Assembly: GCA_937981575.1 (NCBI GenBank)
Contig: CALJNR010000021.1
Location: 1-64,000, forward strand
Reading direction: 5' to 3'
DNA length: 64,000 bases
Source: an uncultured Clostridia bacterium
GTDB taxonomy: Bacteria; Bacillota; Clostridia; Lachnospirales; Cellulosilyticaceae
Shown here in pieces: positions 8,957 to 17,367 of the stretch (position 1 is its first letter; every line of letters starts with the position of its first letter). The notes below the pieces were generated by a model that saw only the letters and a program-made list of their open reading frames with translations, had not been told where the DNA came from and did no database searches. Both the position numbers and the translations under genes were made by a program.

Positions 8957-9581
8957 GCACACCTTCTATGATCTAAAGCCTCAAAAAAAAGCAATTGTTT
9001 TCCAAGCTGCTGTCAAAGAATTTGCCGTATATTCATTTGATGAGTCAAATATATCCCGTATTGTGAAAGCGGCTGATATTGCGAGAGGAAGTTTTTATCA
9101 GTACTTTGAAGATAAGGGAGATCTTTACCTTTATGTACTTGAGGAAATTGGAAAAGCCAAAAGAGAATTTATAGAACCTGCTTTAGTAAGAGTAGAGGAG
9201 TTAAACCTTTTCGAATACTGCAAAGCCGTTTTTGAGAGAAGCATTTTATTTGCAGAAGGATTTCCTGACTATCACGCTATTGGAGAACTGCTTATTAAAA
9301 GACCCAGTACTGAAATCAAAAAGAGATTTATTCAGTATGCATCAGATAGTAAAGATGAAGGGATATATAAACGGGCTGTTGAGGCAGCTATAGGCCGGGG
9401 CGAGCTAAGAAAAGATATTCATGCAGCAGCTCTTGTCATGCTGCTCGAACAGCTGAGTTTTTCGGTTATGGATAATGTCGCTAAAGAACTAGGTTATAAA
9501 GAATTGAAAAAAATTCAAGCAGTTTATGAAGAGATGCTTAATATTATCCACAAGGGATGTATAAGGAGTACAGAGAATTGA
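8949..9581 (+). CDS. TetR/AcrR family transcriptional regulator
   Basis: Dimeric DNA-binding repressor type, 210 residues. The N-terminal helix-turn-helix is clear: IVFQAAVKEFA, then ISRIVKAADIARGSFYQYF with the FYQYFEDKGDLY signature. The C-terminal ligand domain is helical and divergent, as usual. Start ATG overlaps the end of the SDR gene (8949-8956). Likely autoregulates the SDR-tetR pair; no clear palindromic operator was picked out upstream of 8072. Confidence 0.88.
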   Translation: MPKHTFYDLKPQKKAIVFQAAVKEFAVYSFDESNISRIVKAADIARGSFYQYFEDKGDLYLYVLEEIGKAKREFIEPALVRVEELNLFEYCKAVFERSILFAEGFPDYHAIGELLIKRPSTEIKKRFIQYASDSKDEGIYKRAVEAAIGRGELRKDIHAAALVMLLEQLSFSVMDNVAKELGYKELKKIQAVYEEMLNIIHKGCIRSTEN

Positions 9582-9599
9582 ATGTGCATAGTTTTTTGC

Positions 9600-9628
9600 T
9601 TGAAATTGTAAAATAGAGGTGTTATAAT
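9600..9628 (+). promoter_or_regulatory. sigma-A promoter of the fluoride-riboswitch transcript
   Basis: TTGAAA at 9600-9605, 17-base spacer, TATAAT at 9623-9628. The predicted start near 9635 coincides with the first base of the riboswitch aptamer. Confidence 0.8.
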
Positions 9629-9634
9629 CATATA

Positions 9635-9758
9635 AGGGAATGAAGTTCTCCCTTGGCTTAGACCAAAACCGCTTATTAAGCTGATGACTTCTATGATAAT
9701 TTATTGCATGTAATAACTAATTGCGTGCGATAAATTGCCATAGAGCATCGGCTTTTTT
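9635..9758 (+). promoter_or_regulatory. fluoride (crcB-type) riboswitch with terminator expression platform
   Basis: The aptamer (9635-9696) matches the crcB consensus as I know it: GGGAATGAAGTTCTCCC, then AACCGC, then GCTGATGACTTCTATG. The expression platform is visible. The aptamer's 3' strand AGCTGATG (9679-9686) plus CTATG (9691-9695) can pair with CATAG (9739-9743) plus CATCGGCT (9746-9753), followed by six T (9753-9758). A 13-base inner stem (9698-9710 with 9724-9736) brings the arms together. Fluoride binding would hold the aptamer strand and stop terminator formation, so this is predicted to be an ON switch for the antiporter gene. Confidence 0.9.
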
Positions 9759-9789
9759 GTTTGATTATACGTTTGATAAAGGAGATTAT

Positions 9790-10968
9790 ATGATGCTATT
9801 AAGTCTTGCACTCATTCTAATGATTGGTTTTTTGTTAAGTGGCCTTTTTAAAAAACTAAAGCTTCCAGGGCTGTTAGGAATGCTTCTTACCGGTATTATG
9901 CTGGGACCCTATGTGATGAATCAGATCCACCCGCAAATTCTTACTATTTCATCTGAGCTTCGGCAGATCGCGCTCATTGTTATTCTGATCCGTGCAGGAC
10001 TTGCATTAGATCTTGACGATCTCAAAAAGGTTGGGCGTCCTGCACTCCTTATGTGCATTGTGCCAGCGTCTTTTGAAATTGCAGCAGTTACGCTGCTGGC
10101 ACCGCTGTTTTTTAAAATATCTTATGGAGAAGCAGCTATTTTAGGCACCGTCTTAGCAGCAGTATCCCCGGCAGTTATTGTTCCGAGGATGCTGAAACTT
10201 ATGGAAAATGGTTATGGAAAAGCCAAAAGCATTCCACAGCTCGTTATGGCAGGTGCTTCAATAGATGATATTTATGTTATTATTTTATTCACATCATTTT
10301 TAGAAATGTATAAGGGAGAGGACTTCCGCTTATCGAGCCTTATCAGTGTACCAGCAGCCGTAATCATAGGGCTGGTAATTGGTGTGGTAGGAGGTGCAGT
10401 CTTAACATGGCTTTTCAAAAAGCTTCATATAAGAGATACCATTAAAATACTCATTATACTTAGTACGGCATTCGTATTTGTTTCGGCAGAAACCCTTATA
10501 AAGCCGTATGTGCCAATGTCAGGACTGCTCGCTGTAATGGCTTTGGGAGGAATGATTCTCAATCAGCATGAAGTGCTGGCTAAAAGACTTTCTGTAAAGT
10601 ATTCTAAAATATGGGTAGGAGCTGAAATGCTGCTTTTTGTTCTTGTTGGAGCTGCAGTAAATATTACCTATATAGGAAAAGCTGGAGTGATGGCAGCGGG
10701 GCTTATATTAGCAGCCCTTATAGTGAGAATGTCAGGGGTATGGATATGTATGCTGAAAACGAATCTGAGTCCTAAAGAAAAATTATTTTGCGGCATAGCC
10801 TATCTGCCAAAGGCAACCGTACAAGCAGCCATTGGAGGCATTCCGCTTATATCAGGCGTTGCAGCAGGAGAAGTCATTTTGGCTGCAGCTGTGATTGCTA
10901 TAATAATCACAGCGCCAATTGGAGCTATAGGTATAGACTTAACTTGGAGGAAGCTATTATCTAAATAG
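9790..10968 (+). CDS. cation:proton antiporter (CPA family) under fluoride riboswitch control
   Basis: Integral membrane exchanger of 392 residues with about twelve hydrophobic segments. I choose the ATG at 9790, six bases after AAAGGAG; the frame is open further upstream (TTG at 9721) but that lies inside the riboswitch terminator. The segment GASIDDIYVI carries the paired acidic residues expected in the ion-binding helix of CPA exchangers, and LRQIALIVILIRAGLALDL resembles the conserved helix before the unwound region. Fluoride riboswitches are known to precede antiporter genes as well as crcB/Fluc and CLC-F channels. The likely role is ion or pH balance during fluoride stress; the exchanged ion is not known. 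Confidence 0.88.
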   Translation: MMLLSLALILMIGFLLSGLFKKLKLPGLLGMLLTGIMLGPYVMNQIHPQILTISSELRQIALIVILIRAGLALDLDDLKKVGRPALLMCIVPASFEIAAVTLLAPLFFKISYGEAAILGTVLAAVSPAVIVPRMLKLMENGYGKAKSIPQLVMAGASIDDIYVIILFTSFLEMYKGEDFRLSSLISVPAAVIIGLVIGVVGGAVLTWLFKKLHIRDTIKILIILSTAFVFVSAETLIKPYVPMSGLLAVMALGGMILNQHEVLAKRLSVKYSKIWVGAEMLLFVLVGAAVNITYIGKAGVMAAGLILAALIVRMSGVWICMLKTNLSPKEKLFCGIAYLPKATVQAAIGGIPLISGVAAGEVILAAAVIAIIITAPIGAIGIDLTWRKLLSK

Positions 10969-11132
10969 AATCAGAAATAAAAACATAAACATACGTTAGT
11001 AATGACAAAAATATTTAGACGTACGAATGAACAAGTACAAATTGGGACATAAAAAATAGAAGGAAAAAGGAACTTTCTTAAAGAGACGACGTCTAGTAAC
11101 TTATCAATAACTTAAATAAGGAGAGACTACTT

Positions 11133-12140
11133 ATGAAAACAAAAAAATTTCTTTCTATTATTCTAGCATCCACTATTTTTGCCTGTACTTTGGCGACGGT
11201 TTCTGCTTCTTCACTAGAAGAAAAAGCAATGGTTCAATTGGTTAGTATTCAAGATGAAAGTGTGATTATGCCTATTAAACAGGAAAATGAAGATCAGGTA
11301 CAGTTTGCTGCCTTTACAGGAGTAGTTAAGGAAATAACAGATCATCATAGCTTAAAAGGCGCAAAATTTCTTTTAACAGAAAGTAAAGATGGGCAGATTG
11401 CAAATATTATTTTCTCCAACTCAACTTATGTTTTAGATAATGCATCTATTAAAGTGGGTTCAGAAATTATGGCATTTTATGATATGAATGCACCTATGAT
11501 TATGATTTATCCGCCACAATACAATGCAAGAGTCATTGCGGTGAGCAGCAACAATCAAATGGTTAAGGTAGATTTTTTTGATAAAAACCTGTTAAGTGGT
11601 GATCAATCCCTGAAGCTGAATGTTGGAGAAAGTACAGAGGTTATTACTGAAGAGGGAAAAACATTTAAGGGAGATTTAACGAATAGACATTTGGTTGTTG
11701 TATATGAGTTTATGACAAAAAGCATTCCAGCTCAGACAACACCTATTAAAGTCATTGTACTCTCAGATAAAAAAGTTGACTTATATAAAGGAGAAAAGAA
11801 ATTTTCCACTATGGATCTAATCATCAATGACAAAAAAATGAAGACTATTCCGGTACTTATTCAAGAAGAAAAAGTAATGATTCCTGTCAGGGTTATTGCA
11901 GAAGCTTTAGGCAATGAAGTAAGTTGGGATAGAAAAACTAAGGGTGTTCAGATTGGAAAGGCCATTTCGTTGGTGATTGATAAAGACTATTATTCTTATA
12001 TGAAGATGGCACCCATTGAGCTTGGAATGGCACCTATGCTTATAAAAGATATCACTTATGTACCGCTTGAATTTTTCCAAAGGGTGATGCGACTCTCAAG
12101 CGTTCAGCTAATGGAAGAACAGATTGTAATACGTGATTAA
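11133..12140 (+). CDS. secreted protein with copper amine oxidase N-terminal-like (stalk) domain
   Basis: Exported protein of 335 residues. A signal peptide (MKTKKFLSIILASTIFACTL, cut after SAS near residue 26) is followed by a beta-rich region of unknown family. The C-terminal third, roughly residues 225-330, has the repeat pattern of the copper amine oxidase N-like domain (VLIQEEKVMIPVRVIAEALG, then VSWDRKTKGVQIGKA, then DITYVPLEFFQRVM). In Clostridia this domain is common on surface proteins and does not imply oxidase activity. It is probably monocistronic. RBS AAGGAGAG precedes the ATG. Confidence 0.78.
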   Translation: MKTKKFLSIILASTIFACTLATVSASSLEEKAMVQLVSIQDESVIMPIKQENEDQVQFAAFTGVVKEITDHHSLKGAKFLLTESKDGQIANIIFSNSTYVLDNASIKVGSEIMAFYDMNAPMIMIYPPQYNARVIAVSSNNQMVKVDFFDKNLLSGDQSLKLNVGESTEVITEEGKTFKGDLTNRHLVVVYEFMTKSIPAQTTPIKVIVLSDKKVDLYKGEKKFSTMDLIINDKKMKTIPVLIQEEKVMIPVRVIAEALGNEVSWDRKTKGVQIGKAISLVIDKDYYSYMKMAPIELGMAPMLIKDITYVPLEFFQRVMRLSSVQLMEEQIVIRD

Positions 12141-12231
12141 GTCATGTTAATTAGAGAACTCAGGAGCTTTTAGGGAACCATATGATTTCAGCATAAAAGT
12201 TTCACCTTTCCATCAAGAAATGAATATAATG

Positions 12232-12340
12232 ATAGCAGAACAGGCAATATATTTTAAACATATATTGCTGGGCTGCTTTGCCAGCAACGGGTAAAAACCT
12301 GTGGGACTATAATGCTTATTATAGTCCCACAGGTTTTTTT
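12232..12340 (+). promoter_or_regulatory. NiCo-type (czcD) transition-metal riboswitch with overlapping terminator
   Basis: The order of conserved segments matches the NiCo riboswitch consensus I know from czcD leaders: CAGGCAAT, a variable hairpin, ATTGCTGGGCTGC, then GCCAGCAAC, then CCTGTGGGACTAT. The outer stem ATAG (12232-12235) pairs with CTAT (12307-12310). A terminator, AACCTGTGGGACTATAAT (12296-12313) with its exact complement at 12318-12335 and then a T run, uses the aptamer's 3' strand, so metal binding should prevent termination (ON switch). The next gene is a cation diffusion facilitator, the classic partner. A TATAAT at 12225-12230 may be the promoter, but it would place the start inside the outer stem. 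The ligand in vivo is debated (Co/Ni versus Fe(II)). Confidence 0.88.
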
Positions 12341-12478
12341 ATGAAAAGGGGTATATTTAGTTCCTTTATATAATGATTTTGCAATAAAAGGGTTAAAATG
12401 CTTAAAAACTTTTCTTATATGCTATTTATGATATATTGCTTAGGTTACATGTATTTTTAAAATCAGGGAGAGTTTGTT

Positions 12479-13375
12479 ATGGAAAAAGAATTATATAGAA
12501 GTCAGGAAGTAAAAAAAGTTACCGTGACAGGGATTTGGATCAATGCACTTTTAACAACGTTCAAGCTGTTTGCCGGCGTTTTAGGAAAAAGTCAGGCAAT
12601 GCTGGCAGATGGTATGCATTCGCTGTCAGACTTTGTGACAGATATTATTGTTTTAATTGGGTTTAAGTTTACCCAGAAGCCAGAAGACGCATGTCACAAT
12701 TATGGGCATGATAAATATGAAACGTTAGTTACAGCCGTCATAGGTATTTTATTAGCGGCAGCAGGTTTTGGAATTTTTAAAACAAGTATTGTTTATATTA
12801 TGAGAGTGTTAGGGGGAAATATCCTGCCTAGACCTAGATTATTTACGCTGGCAGCAGCGGGAGCTTCAATTATACTTAAGGAGTTTTTATATCAATATAC
12901 CCTCCGGGCTGGCAAAAGGATAAAAAGTCCAGCGGTTAAAGCGAATGCATGGCATCATAGATCAGATGCGTTATCTTCAATAGGTACATTAATTGGTATT
13001 GGCGGAGCCATTTTCTTAGGAGAGGGGTGGACCGTTCTTGATCCTATAGCATCTGTTGTTGTAAGCATTCTTATTTTCAAAGTTGCAATAGAAATTTTTC
13101 TGCCTGCAGTTAATGAACTCTTGGAGTCATCTTTAAGCCAAGAGGAAATAGAACATATTAAAAACATTATTGAGACCAACACTAAAGTTCTTAATTTTCA
13201 TAAGCTGAGAACAAGAAGAATAGGAACAAAAGCAGCCATAGAATTTCACATTCTTTTAGATCAGAATTATGATTTGAAAAAAGCTCATGATGTGGCTACC
13301 GAAATAGAAGAAGCATTAAAGTCAGATTTCAATGATAAAAGCATCATTACCATTCATGTTGAGCCATTTGAATAA
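12479..13375 (+). CDS. cation diffusion facilitator metal exporter
   Basis: Membrane exporter of divalent metal ions, 298 residues. Six hydrophobic segments are followed by a cytoplasmic C-terminal ferredoxin-like domain (about 210-298). Metal-site motifs are visible in the second helix (MLADGMHSLSDFVTD) and fifth helix (AWHHRSDALSS). Metal specificity cannot be read from sequence, but the riboswitch upstream points to Co, Ni or Fe(II). The start ATG follows CAGGGAGAG. It is monocistronic with a hairpin directly after the stop. Confidence 0.92.
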   Translation: MEKELYRSQEVKKVTVTGIWINALLTTFKLFAGVLGKSQAMLADGMHSLSDFVTDIIVLIGFKFTQKPEDACHNYGHDKYETLVTAVIGILLAAAGFGIFKTSIVYIMRVLGGNILPRPRLFTLAAAGASIILKEFLYQYTLRAGKRIKSPAVKANAWHHRSDALSSIGTLIGIGGAIFLGEGWTVLDPIASVVVSILIFKVAIEIFLPAVNELLESSLSQEEIEHIKNIIETNTKVLNFHKLRTRRIGTKAAIEFHILLDQNYDLKKAHDVATEIEEALKSDFNDKSIITIHVEPFE

Positions 13376-13378
13376 TAA

Positions 13379-13416
13379 AATGAAGCTGTTTGGAGGTAAA
13401 GCCACACAGCTTCATT
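13379..13416 (+). terminator. hairpin after the cation exporter gene
   Basis: ATGAAGCTGT pairs with ACAGCTTCAT around a 16-base loop. The following bases TTTAGCTT are only partly T-rich, so termination may be weak. Confidence 0.55.
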
Positions 13417-13548
13417 TAGCTTCTAAGAATATAATAGTGGAAGCTGGATAAAATAGGAGAATGAATACATAACAGGCTAATAAAGAGTGGCAGATATTTT
13501 ATTCATACAGGAGAATAGATTACATATAAAGTACAAAGAGGTGAACAA

Positions 13549-14247
13549 ATGTTTAAAGGGTCGATTGCACAATTAACGGTTGAACTTATAGCGGGCTTTT
13601 TTGCATTGTTTATCCTGACTAAGTTTGTACGAAAAGCAGAGATTAACGCCATTACTCCTTTTGACTTTATATCAGCAATTGTACTTGGGGAGCTACTAGG
13701 AAATGCTATTTATGATGAGAATATTACAATTTGGTATATCATTTATGCACTCTGCTTATGGGGAGCTTTAAAATACTTTATTGAACTGATTACTCAAAAA
13801 TTCAGAAGGACAAGAAAGCTTTTAGAAGGGGATCCGGCAATCATCATTAGAAACGGACAAATTGACTATGATGTAATTAAAAAAGAAAAGCTGGATATCA
13901 ATGAGCTGTTAAGTCAGTTAAGGCAAAAAGATGTTTTTTCAATACGGGAAGTTGAGTTTGCGATTTTGGAGCAGAGTGGAGCAATGAGCATATTAAAAAA
14001 ATCACAATACAGCACACCTTCTTTTCAGGATTTAAACCTTCTTTATAAGCCGGTATATCTTTCTATAACATTGATTCTTGATGGAGAAGTTATAAAGGAT
14101 AATTTGAAGGCTATCGGATTCGAGGAAAAATGGCTTTTAAGTCAAGTGCATTCAGCAGGGGTTAAAGGCATAGAAGATGTTTTCTATGCAGAATGGAAAC
14201 AAGATGAAGGTATTCATATCGTTTCAAGAAAAAATAACAGAGACTAA
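13549..14247 (+). CDS. DUF421/YetF-family membrane protein
   Basis: Membrane protein of 232 residues with three N-terminal hydrophobic segments (about 5-25, 38-52, 60-80) and a cytoplasmic domain. The motifs NAITPFDFISAIVLGELLGN and LLEGDPAIIIRNGQIDYD are typical of the YetF family (DUF421). Some YetF relatives in bacilli are linked to spores, but the biochemical role is unknown. RBS AAAGAGGTG precedes the ATG. It is transcribed towards the convergent blaR1-like gene. Confidence 0.85.
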   Translation: MFKGSIAQLTVELIAGFFALFILTKFVRKAEINAITPFDFISAIVLGELLGNAIYDENITIWYIIYALCLWGALKYFIELITQKFRRTRKLLEGDPAIIIRNGQIDYDVIKKEKLDINELLSQLRQKDVFSIREVEFAILEQSGAMSILKKSQYSTPSFQDLNLLYKPVYLSITLILDGEVIKDNLKAIGFEEKWLLSQVHSAGVKGIEDVFYAEWKQDEGIHIVSRKNNRD

Positions 14248-14318
14248 CTCTCCTTAAGATCAAGTTGTTCCTGTGAAGATCTTGCTATTAGAGAATACTT
14301 AAATAGAACATTTTGAAC

Positions 14319-14381
14319 CTTATAAAACAGATCAAAAAAGATGCCTTTACAATAAGACATCTTTTTGATCTGTTTTATAAG
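14319..14381. terminator. bidirectional terminator between the YetF-like and BlaR1-like genes
   Basis: Very long stem: 14319-14343 pairs with 14358-14381 with a single bulge, and both sides carry A/T runs, so it could serve both strands. A second perfect nine-base hairpin, CTATTCTAA/TTAGAATAG, follows at 14395-14415. The rest of the 304-base gap (14248-14551) shows nothing else I recognise. Confidence 0.75.
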
Positions 14382-14551
14382 TGTATAGGATAGCCTATTC
14401 TAAAAATTAGAATAGAAGAAAGCTCTTATGGCTAGAATGGGGTGAAAAGGGCTGCCGATATAATGTTAAAAGGATTAACTATACGACTTAAGAGACGACC
14501 AATGAGGTATTAAAACAGGAAAGCATCCTTATTGCTTATAGAATCTTAATC

Positions 14552-16822
14552 TTATGTTAAAGGAATTTCCTCTCCTGTTATTTTTCTAAGCATAATATTA
14601 TGTTGGCTGTTAGTTTTTAAATGCTCGATAAGATTATGCATCAGCAGCTCAGAGCGAGGGTTTTGGTTGCCATAGTCTTCAAGTATTTGATCAGAAAGTC
14701 CTTTTATGATTTTCTTAGAGACAGGCATAACTGAGAAGTCTTTAATAGATGTAACAAAATAGGAACCATCCATAGCTTCGAGGTACTCATCTAATTGATA
14801 GCTGCCATCAATATTTCTAGAAAAGGTAATGGCTGCAGGAATAATACCCCCGCCAGATTCAACCAGTTCCTTACCATAAAGATTATAGTAGTTAATATAA
14901 ACTGTTGCAAAAATCTTTAGTTTATCATCTTCTTCATAGCTTCCATATAGAGTGGGAGCAACAACCATAAATCCACCTGAGCGGTTTCCGTATTTATTTA
15001 TAACTGCATCATAAACGAGCTGCTCTATAGGATCAGAAGACTTAGCACTAAAATGAGGCAATCTTATTTCTGTATGGGGTGAAAGCATAGAAAACCATTC
15101 AAGTGGCAATAGACTTTCGTCACGGACATTATTTCGGCTTCCTAAAAGGTCTTTGCATAGTGCCATTATAATATGTCCTCTTACGTCATTTGACACGTTT
15201 CCGTTTTCAAACTGGGCAAGCAGATAATTGAGTGCAGGCTCTCCCATTTTCAAGATAGACTCATATGAAGTGGAATGGGCTTTAATATAATCATAAGGAT
15301 TAGATGATGTATGGGCTAAGGACACAATGACCTCAAGGGAGTTTTCAATCTGTTCATTATAGGAGATATTCTGAATAGAGTTGTCAGCTTTTATGTCAAA
15401 TGAAATAAGGTGAAGCTTATCAATGAGCGTTTTCAGTGCATCAGTATGGGTGCTGTAAGAGCGTACATCTTCACCTAGGCGTTCTTCGACCATCTTGCGT
15501 GTAAAAGTAAATGCATAAGAAGCTCCAGTATATTCACCGTTATGATCAGAAACTTGGTAAGTGATATTGCTTGCATTATCAATAAGGCTAAAAAGGATAG
15601 CGGCATTACGGAATAAAGTATTTGTACTTAAGGCATTCTGATAAGTTATATCGGAAGCATCCTTCATAGATAAATGAATCGTAAGCCCATAGGGAGGTGC
15701 TTTGGTTTGGAGTTCTATTGTATCGCGAGTAATGTCTTTAGGTAATGCTATGGAATCAACAAGTGAGACAACCTTGCTATGATTACCTATATAAAGTGTT
15801 TTATTTGAGATGAGAGCATTGACATTATAACCAAAGTAAGTGTCCGCTAAATCCACTTGTTCATTTTTAGGGTTTGCAGTAAAGCATATGATGAGCATGA
15901 TTATTAGTACAATTAAAGCTGAAGCAATCCAGAAGGATGGTTTTTTATAGTTTATAACATTTTTTACTCTAGATGTAATGTAATTTTCTCCAAAGGCAAG
16001 TGGGCTGCCTAATTGTAATTGATTTTTTTGAACAGAAAGAGAAACAAGTAGATGACTGTAGCGGCTTTTAATTGTTATGCCCATTTTTTTAATTACGCCC
16101 TCATCACAAGACATTTCCATATCCTTGCTCATAAGGACAAAGGCCAGCCAAACTAAAGGATTAAACCAGTGAAGGATAAGCAGCAAAAAGGCCATAGGTT
16201 TTATTAGATAATCCAGTCTTTTAATATGGGTTTGCTCATGGAGAACTACATAAGAGCGTTCTTCTTTAGCAAGTCCAATAGGGAGATAAATTTTAGGTTT
16301 AAAAAATCCACAGACGAACGGGGTAGATATTCTATCCGTTTCGAAGATATTGGATTTTATGCGAGTTGCAGTTTTTATAGTTTTGAGGACTCTACGATAT
16401 GAAAGCATACTATAAAGAAGCAGCAAAACGATGCCGGCTGCCCATATTAGGGAGGCAAATTTTATTAATGTCTGTAAGAATAAGCTCTCAGACATGAGAG
16501 AAGTATCAGGCAGCGAAGTGCTAAAATACTGGGGGGTGTTTAAAGCACTAATAGCCTGAGAAGGTTCTAGCTGGCTAATAGTACGAGAGATATAGCTACT
16601 AGTTATAGGGGATGCAGATTCCTTTAGGTTTATAAGATTTAAGAAGCTAAAGTCAGAATGAAAGCTAGAAGGAAAGACAAGTCGTATGAAGACAGGGAGC
16701 CATAAAGCGTAAGAAAAGATTTTTGGAAGTTTCCTAAAGAATAACCTTATGAGGAGTACCGCAAGAATCACATAGCTGGCAGTAATACTCATCTTAAAAA
16801 TAGTATGAAATACCTCAATCAT
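14552..16822 (-). CDS. BlaR1/MecR1-like M56 family sensor metallopeptidase with DUF4825-like region
   Basis: Membrane protein of 756 residues. Four hydrophobic segments surround a zinc metallopeptidase site HEQTHIKRLDY near residue 193, with the downstream MEMSCDEGVIKKMG motif of M56 peptidases. The segment after the last membrane helix (about residue 320 onward; DTYFGYNVNALI and YIGNHSKVVSLVDS) resembles DUF4825, not a penicillin-binding domain. By analogy with BlaR1, an outside signal would trigger cleavage of the BlaI-like repressor encoded just upstream. The two genes overlap by four bases. The signal is unknown; beta-lactam sensing should not be assumed. No beta-lactamase is nearby. Confidence 0.85.
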   Translation of the reverse strand: MIEVFHTIFKMSITASYVILAVLLIRLFFRKLPKIFSYALWLPVFIRLVFPSSFHSDFSFLNLINLKESASPITSSYISRTISQLEPSQAISALNTPQYFSTSLPDTSLMSESLFLQTLIKFASLIWAAGIVLLLLYSMLSYRRVLKTIKTATRIKSNIFETDRISTPFVCGFFKPKIYLPIGLAKEERSYVVLHEQTHIKRLDYLIKPMAFLLLILHWFNPLVWLAFVLMSKDMEMSCDEGVIKKMGITIKSRYSHLLVSLSVQKNQLQLGSPLAFGENYITSRVKNVINYKKPSFWIASALIVLIIMLIICFTANPKNEQVDLADTYFGYNVNALISNKTLYIGNHSKVVSLVDSIALPKDITRDTIELQTKAPPYGLTIHLSMKDASDITYQNALSTNTLFRNAAILFSLIDNASNITYQVSDHNGEYTGASYAFTFTRKMVEERLGEDVRSYSTHTDALKTLIDKLHLISFDIKADNSIQNISYNEQIENSLEVIVSLAHTSSNPYDYIKAHSTSYESILKMGEPALNYLLAQFENGNVSNDVRGHIIMALCKDLLGSRNNVRDESLLPLEWFSMLSPHTEIRLPHFSAKSSDPIEQLVYDAVINKYGNRSGGFMVVAPTLYGSYEEDDKLKIFATVYINYYNLYGKELVESGGGIIPAAITFSRNIDGSYQLDEYLEAMDGSYFVTSIKDFSVMPVSKKIIKGLSDQILEDYGNQNPRSELLMHNLIEHLKTNSQHNIMLRKITGEEIPLT

Positions 16823-17178
16823 CTTGTGGCCTCCTCGATAATGCGTTTTAATTCTTCAGCCTCTTTTTGCGTAATAGATTTTTCACCTAAAAAAGCTGTT
16901 AAAAATTTGGGCAGTGAGCCTTCGAAGTTTTTTTCAACTACTGTTTGACTTTCATATTTTTGAACATCTTCTTTTTTGACAAGAGATGTAACCATGGCTT
17001 GCTCATTTTTTAGAATTCCCCGTTCGCAAAGTTTTCTTAAAACGGTATAGGTTGTAGATTTTTTCCAGCCTAGTTTTTGAATGCTGAGTTTTACAAGATC
17101 TGTGGAATTAATAGGCTCATTTTCCCATATTAAGCAGGCAAACTTGTATTCGGCATCAAATAATTTATAATCATCCAT
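16819..17178 (-). CDS. BlaI/MecI/CopY family repressor
   Basis: Winged-helix repressor of 119 residues. The start chosen is the ATG at 17178 (minus strand), nine bases after GGAGG; a longer frame to 17217 runs through the operator region. The family signature is clear: EYKFACLIWENEPINSTDL followed by KSTTYTVLRKLCERGIL, the recognition helix and wing, and a C-terminal dimerisation helix rich in E and K. It forms an operon with the M56 sensor protease and probably represses itself through the two dyads upstream. Confidence 0.9.
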   Translation of the reverse strand: MDDYKLFDAEYKFACLIWENEPINSTDLVKLSIQKLGWKKSTTYTVLRKLCERGILKNEQAMVTSLVKKEDVQKYESQTVVEKNFEGSLPKFLTAFLGEKSITQKEAEELKRIIEEATR

Positions 17179-17196
17179 TCGTATTAACCTCCATAA

Positions 17197-17240
17197 GTTT
17201 ATTGCAGTAAACCTCATGTGTAAAGTTTACTCTAATAAAC
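17197..17240. promoter_or_regulatory. pair of 16-bp operator-like dyads upstream of the BlaI-like gene
   Basis: Two copies of GTTTAnnnnnnTAAAC occur at 17197-17212 (GTTTATTGCAGTAAAC) and 17225-17240 (GTTTACTCTAATAAAC), 28 bp apart start to start. The first on its complementary strand differs from the second at two bases. They lie immediately before the ribosome binding site of the repressor gene, as expected for autoregulation by a BlaI/MecI-type dimer. Confidence 0.7.
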
Positions 17241-17367
17241 CTAATATGTCAATAAAAACGATATTTTTCAATAAAAGATCATTTAAGCATAATCAATTCC
17301 GTGAAAGGAGAGAATAAACAAGTTTTCAGATTTTGTAAATAGATATTAAAGAAAGGTGCTGAGGCCT

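Noticed and set aside
9721-9789. Longer N-terminus of the antiporter from a TTG at 9721
   Set aside because: This stretch is the riboswitch terminator; the ATG at 9790 has a proper ribosome site.
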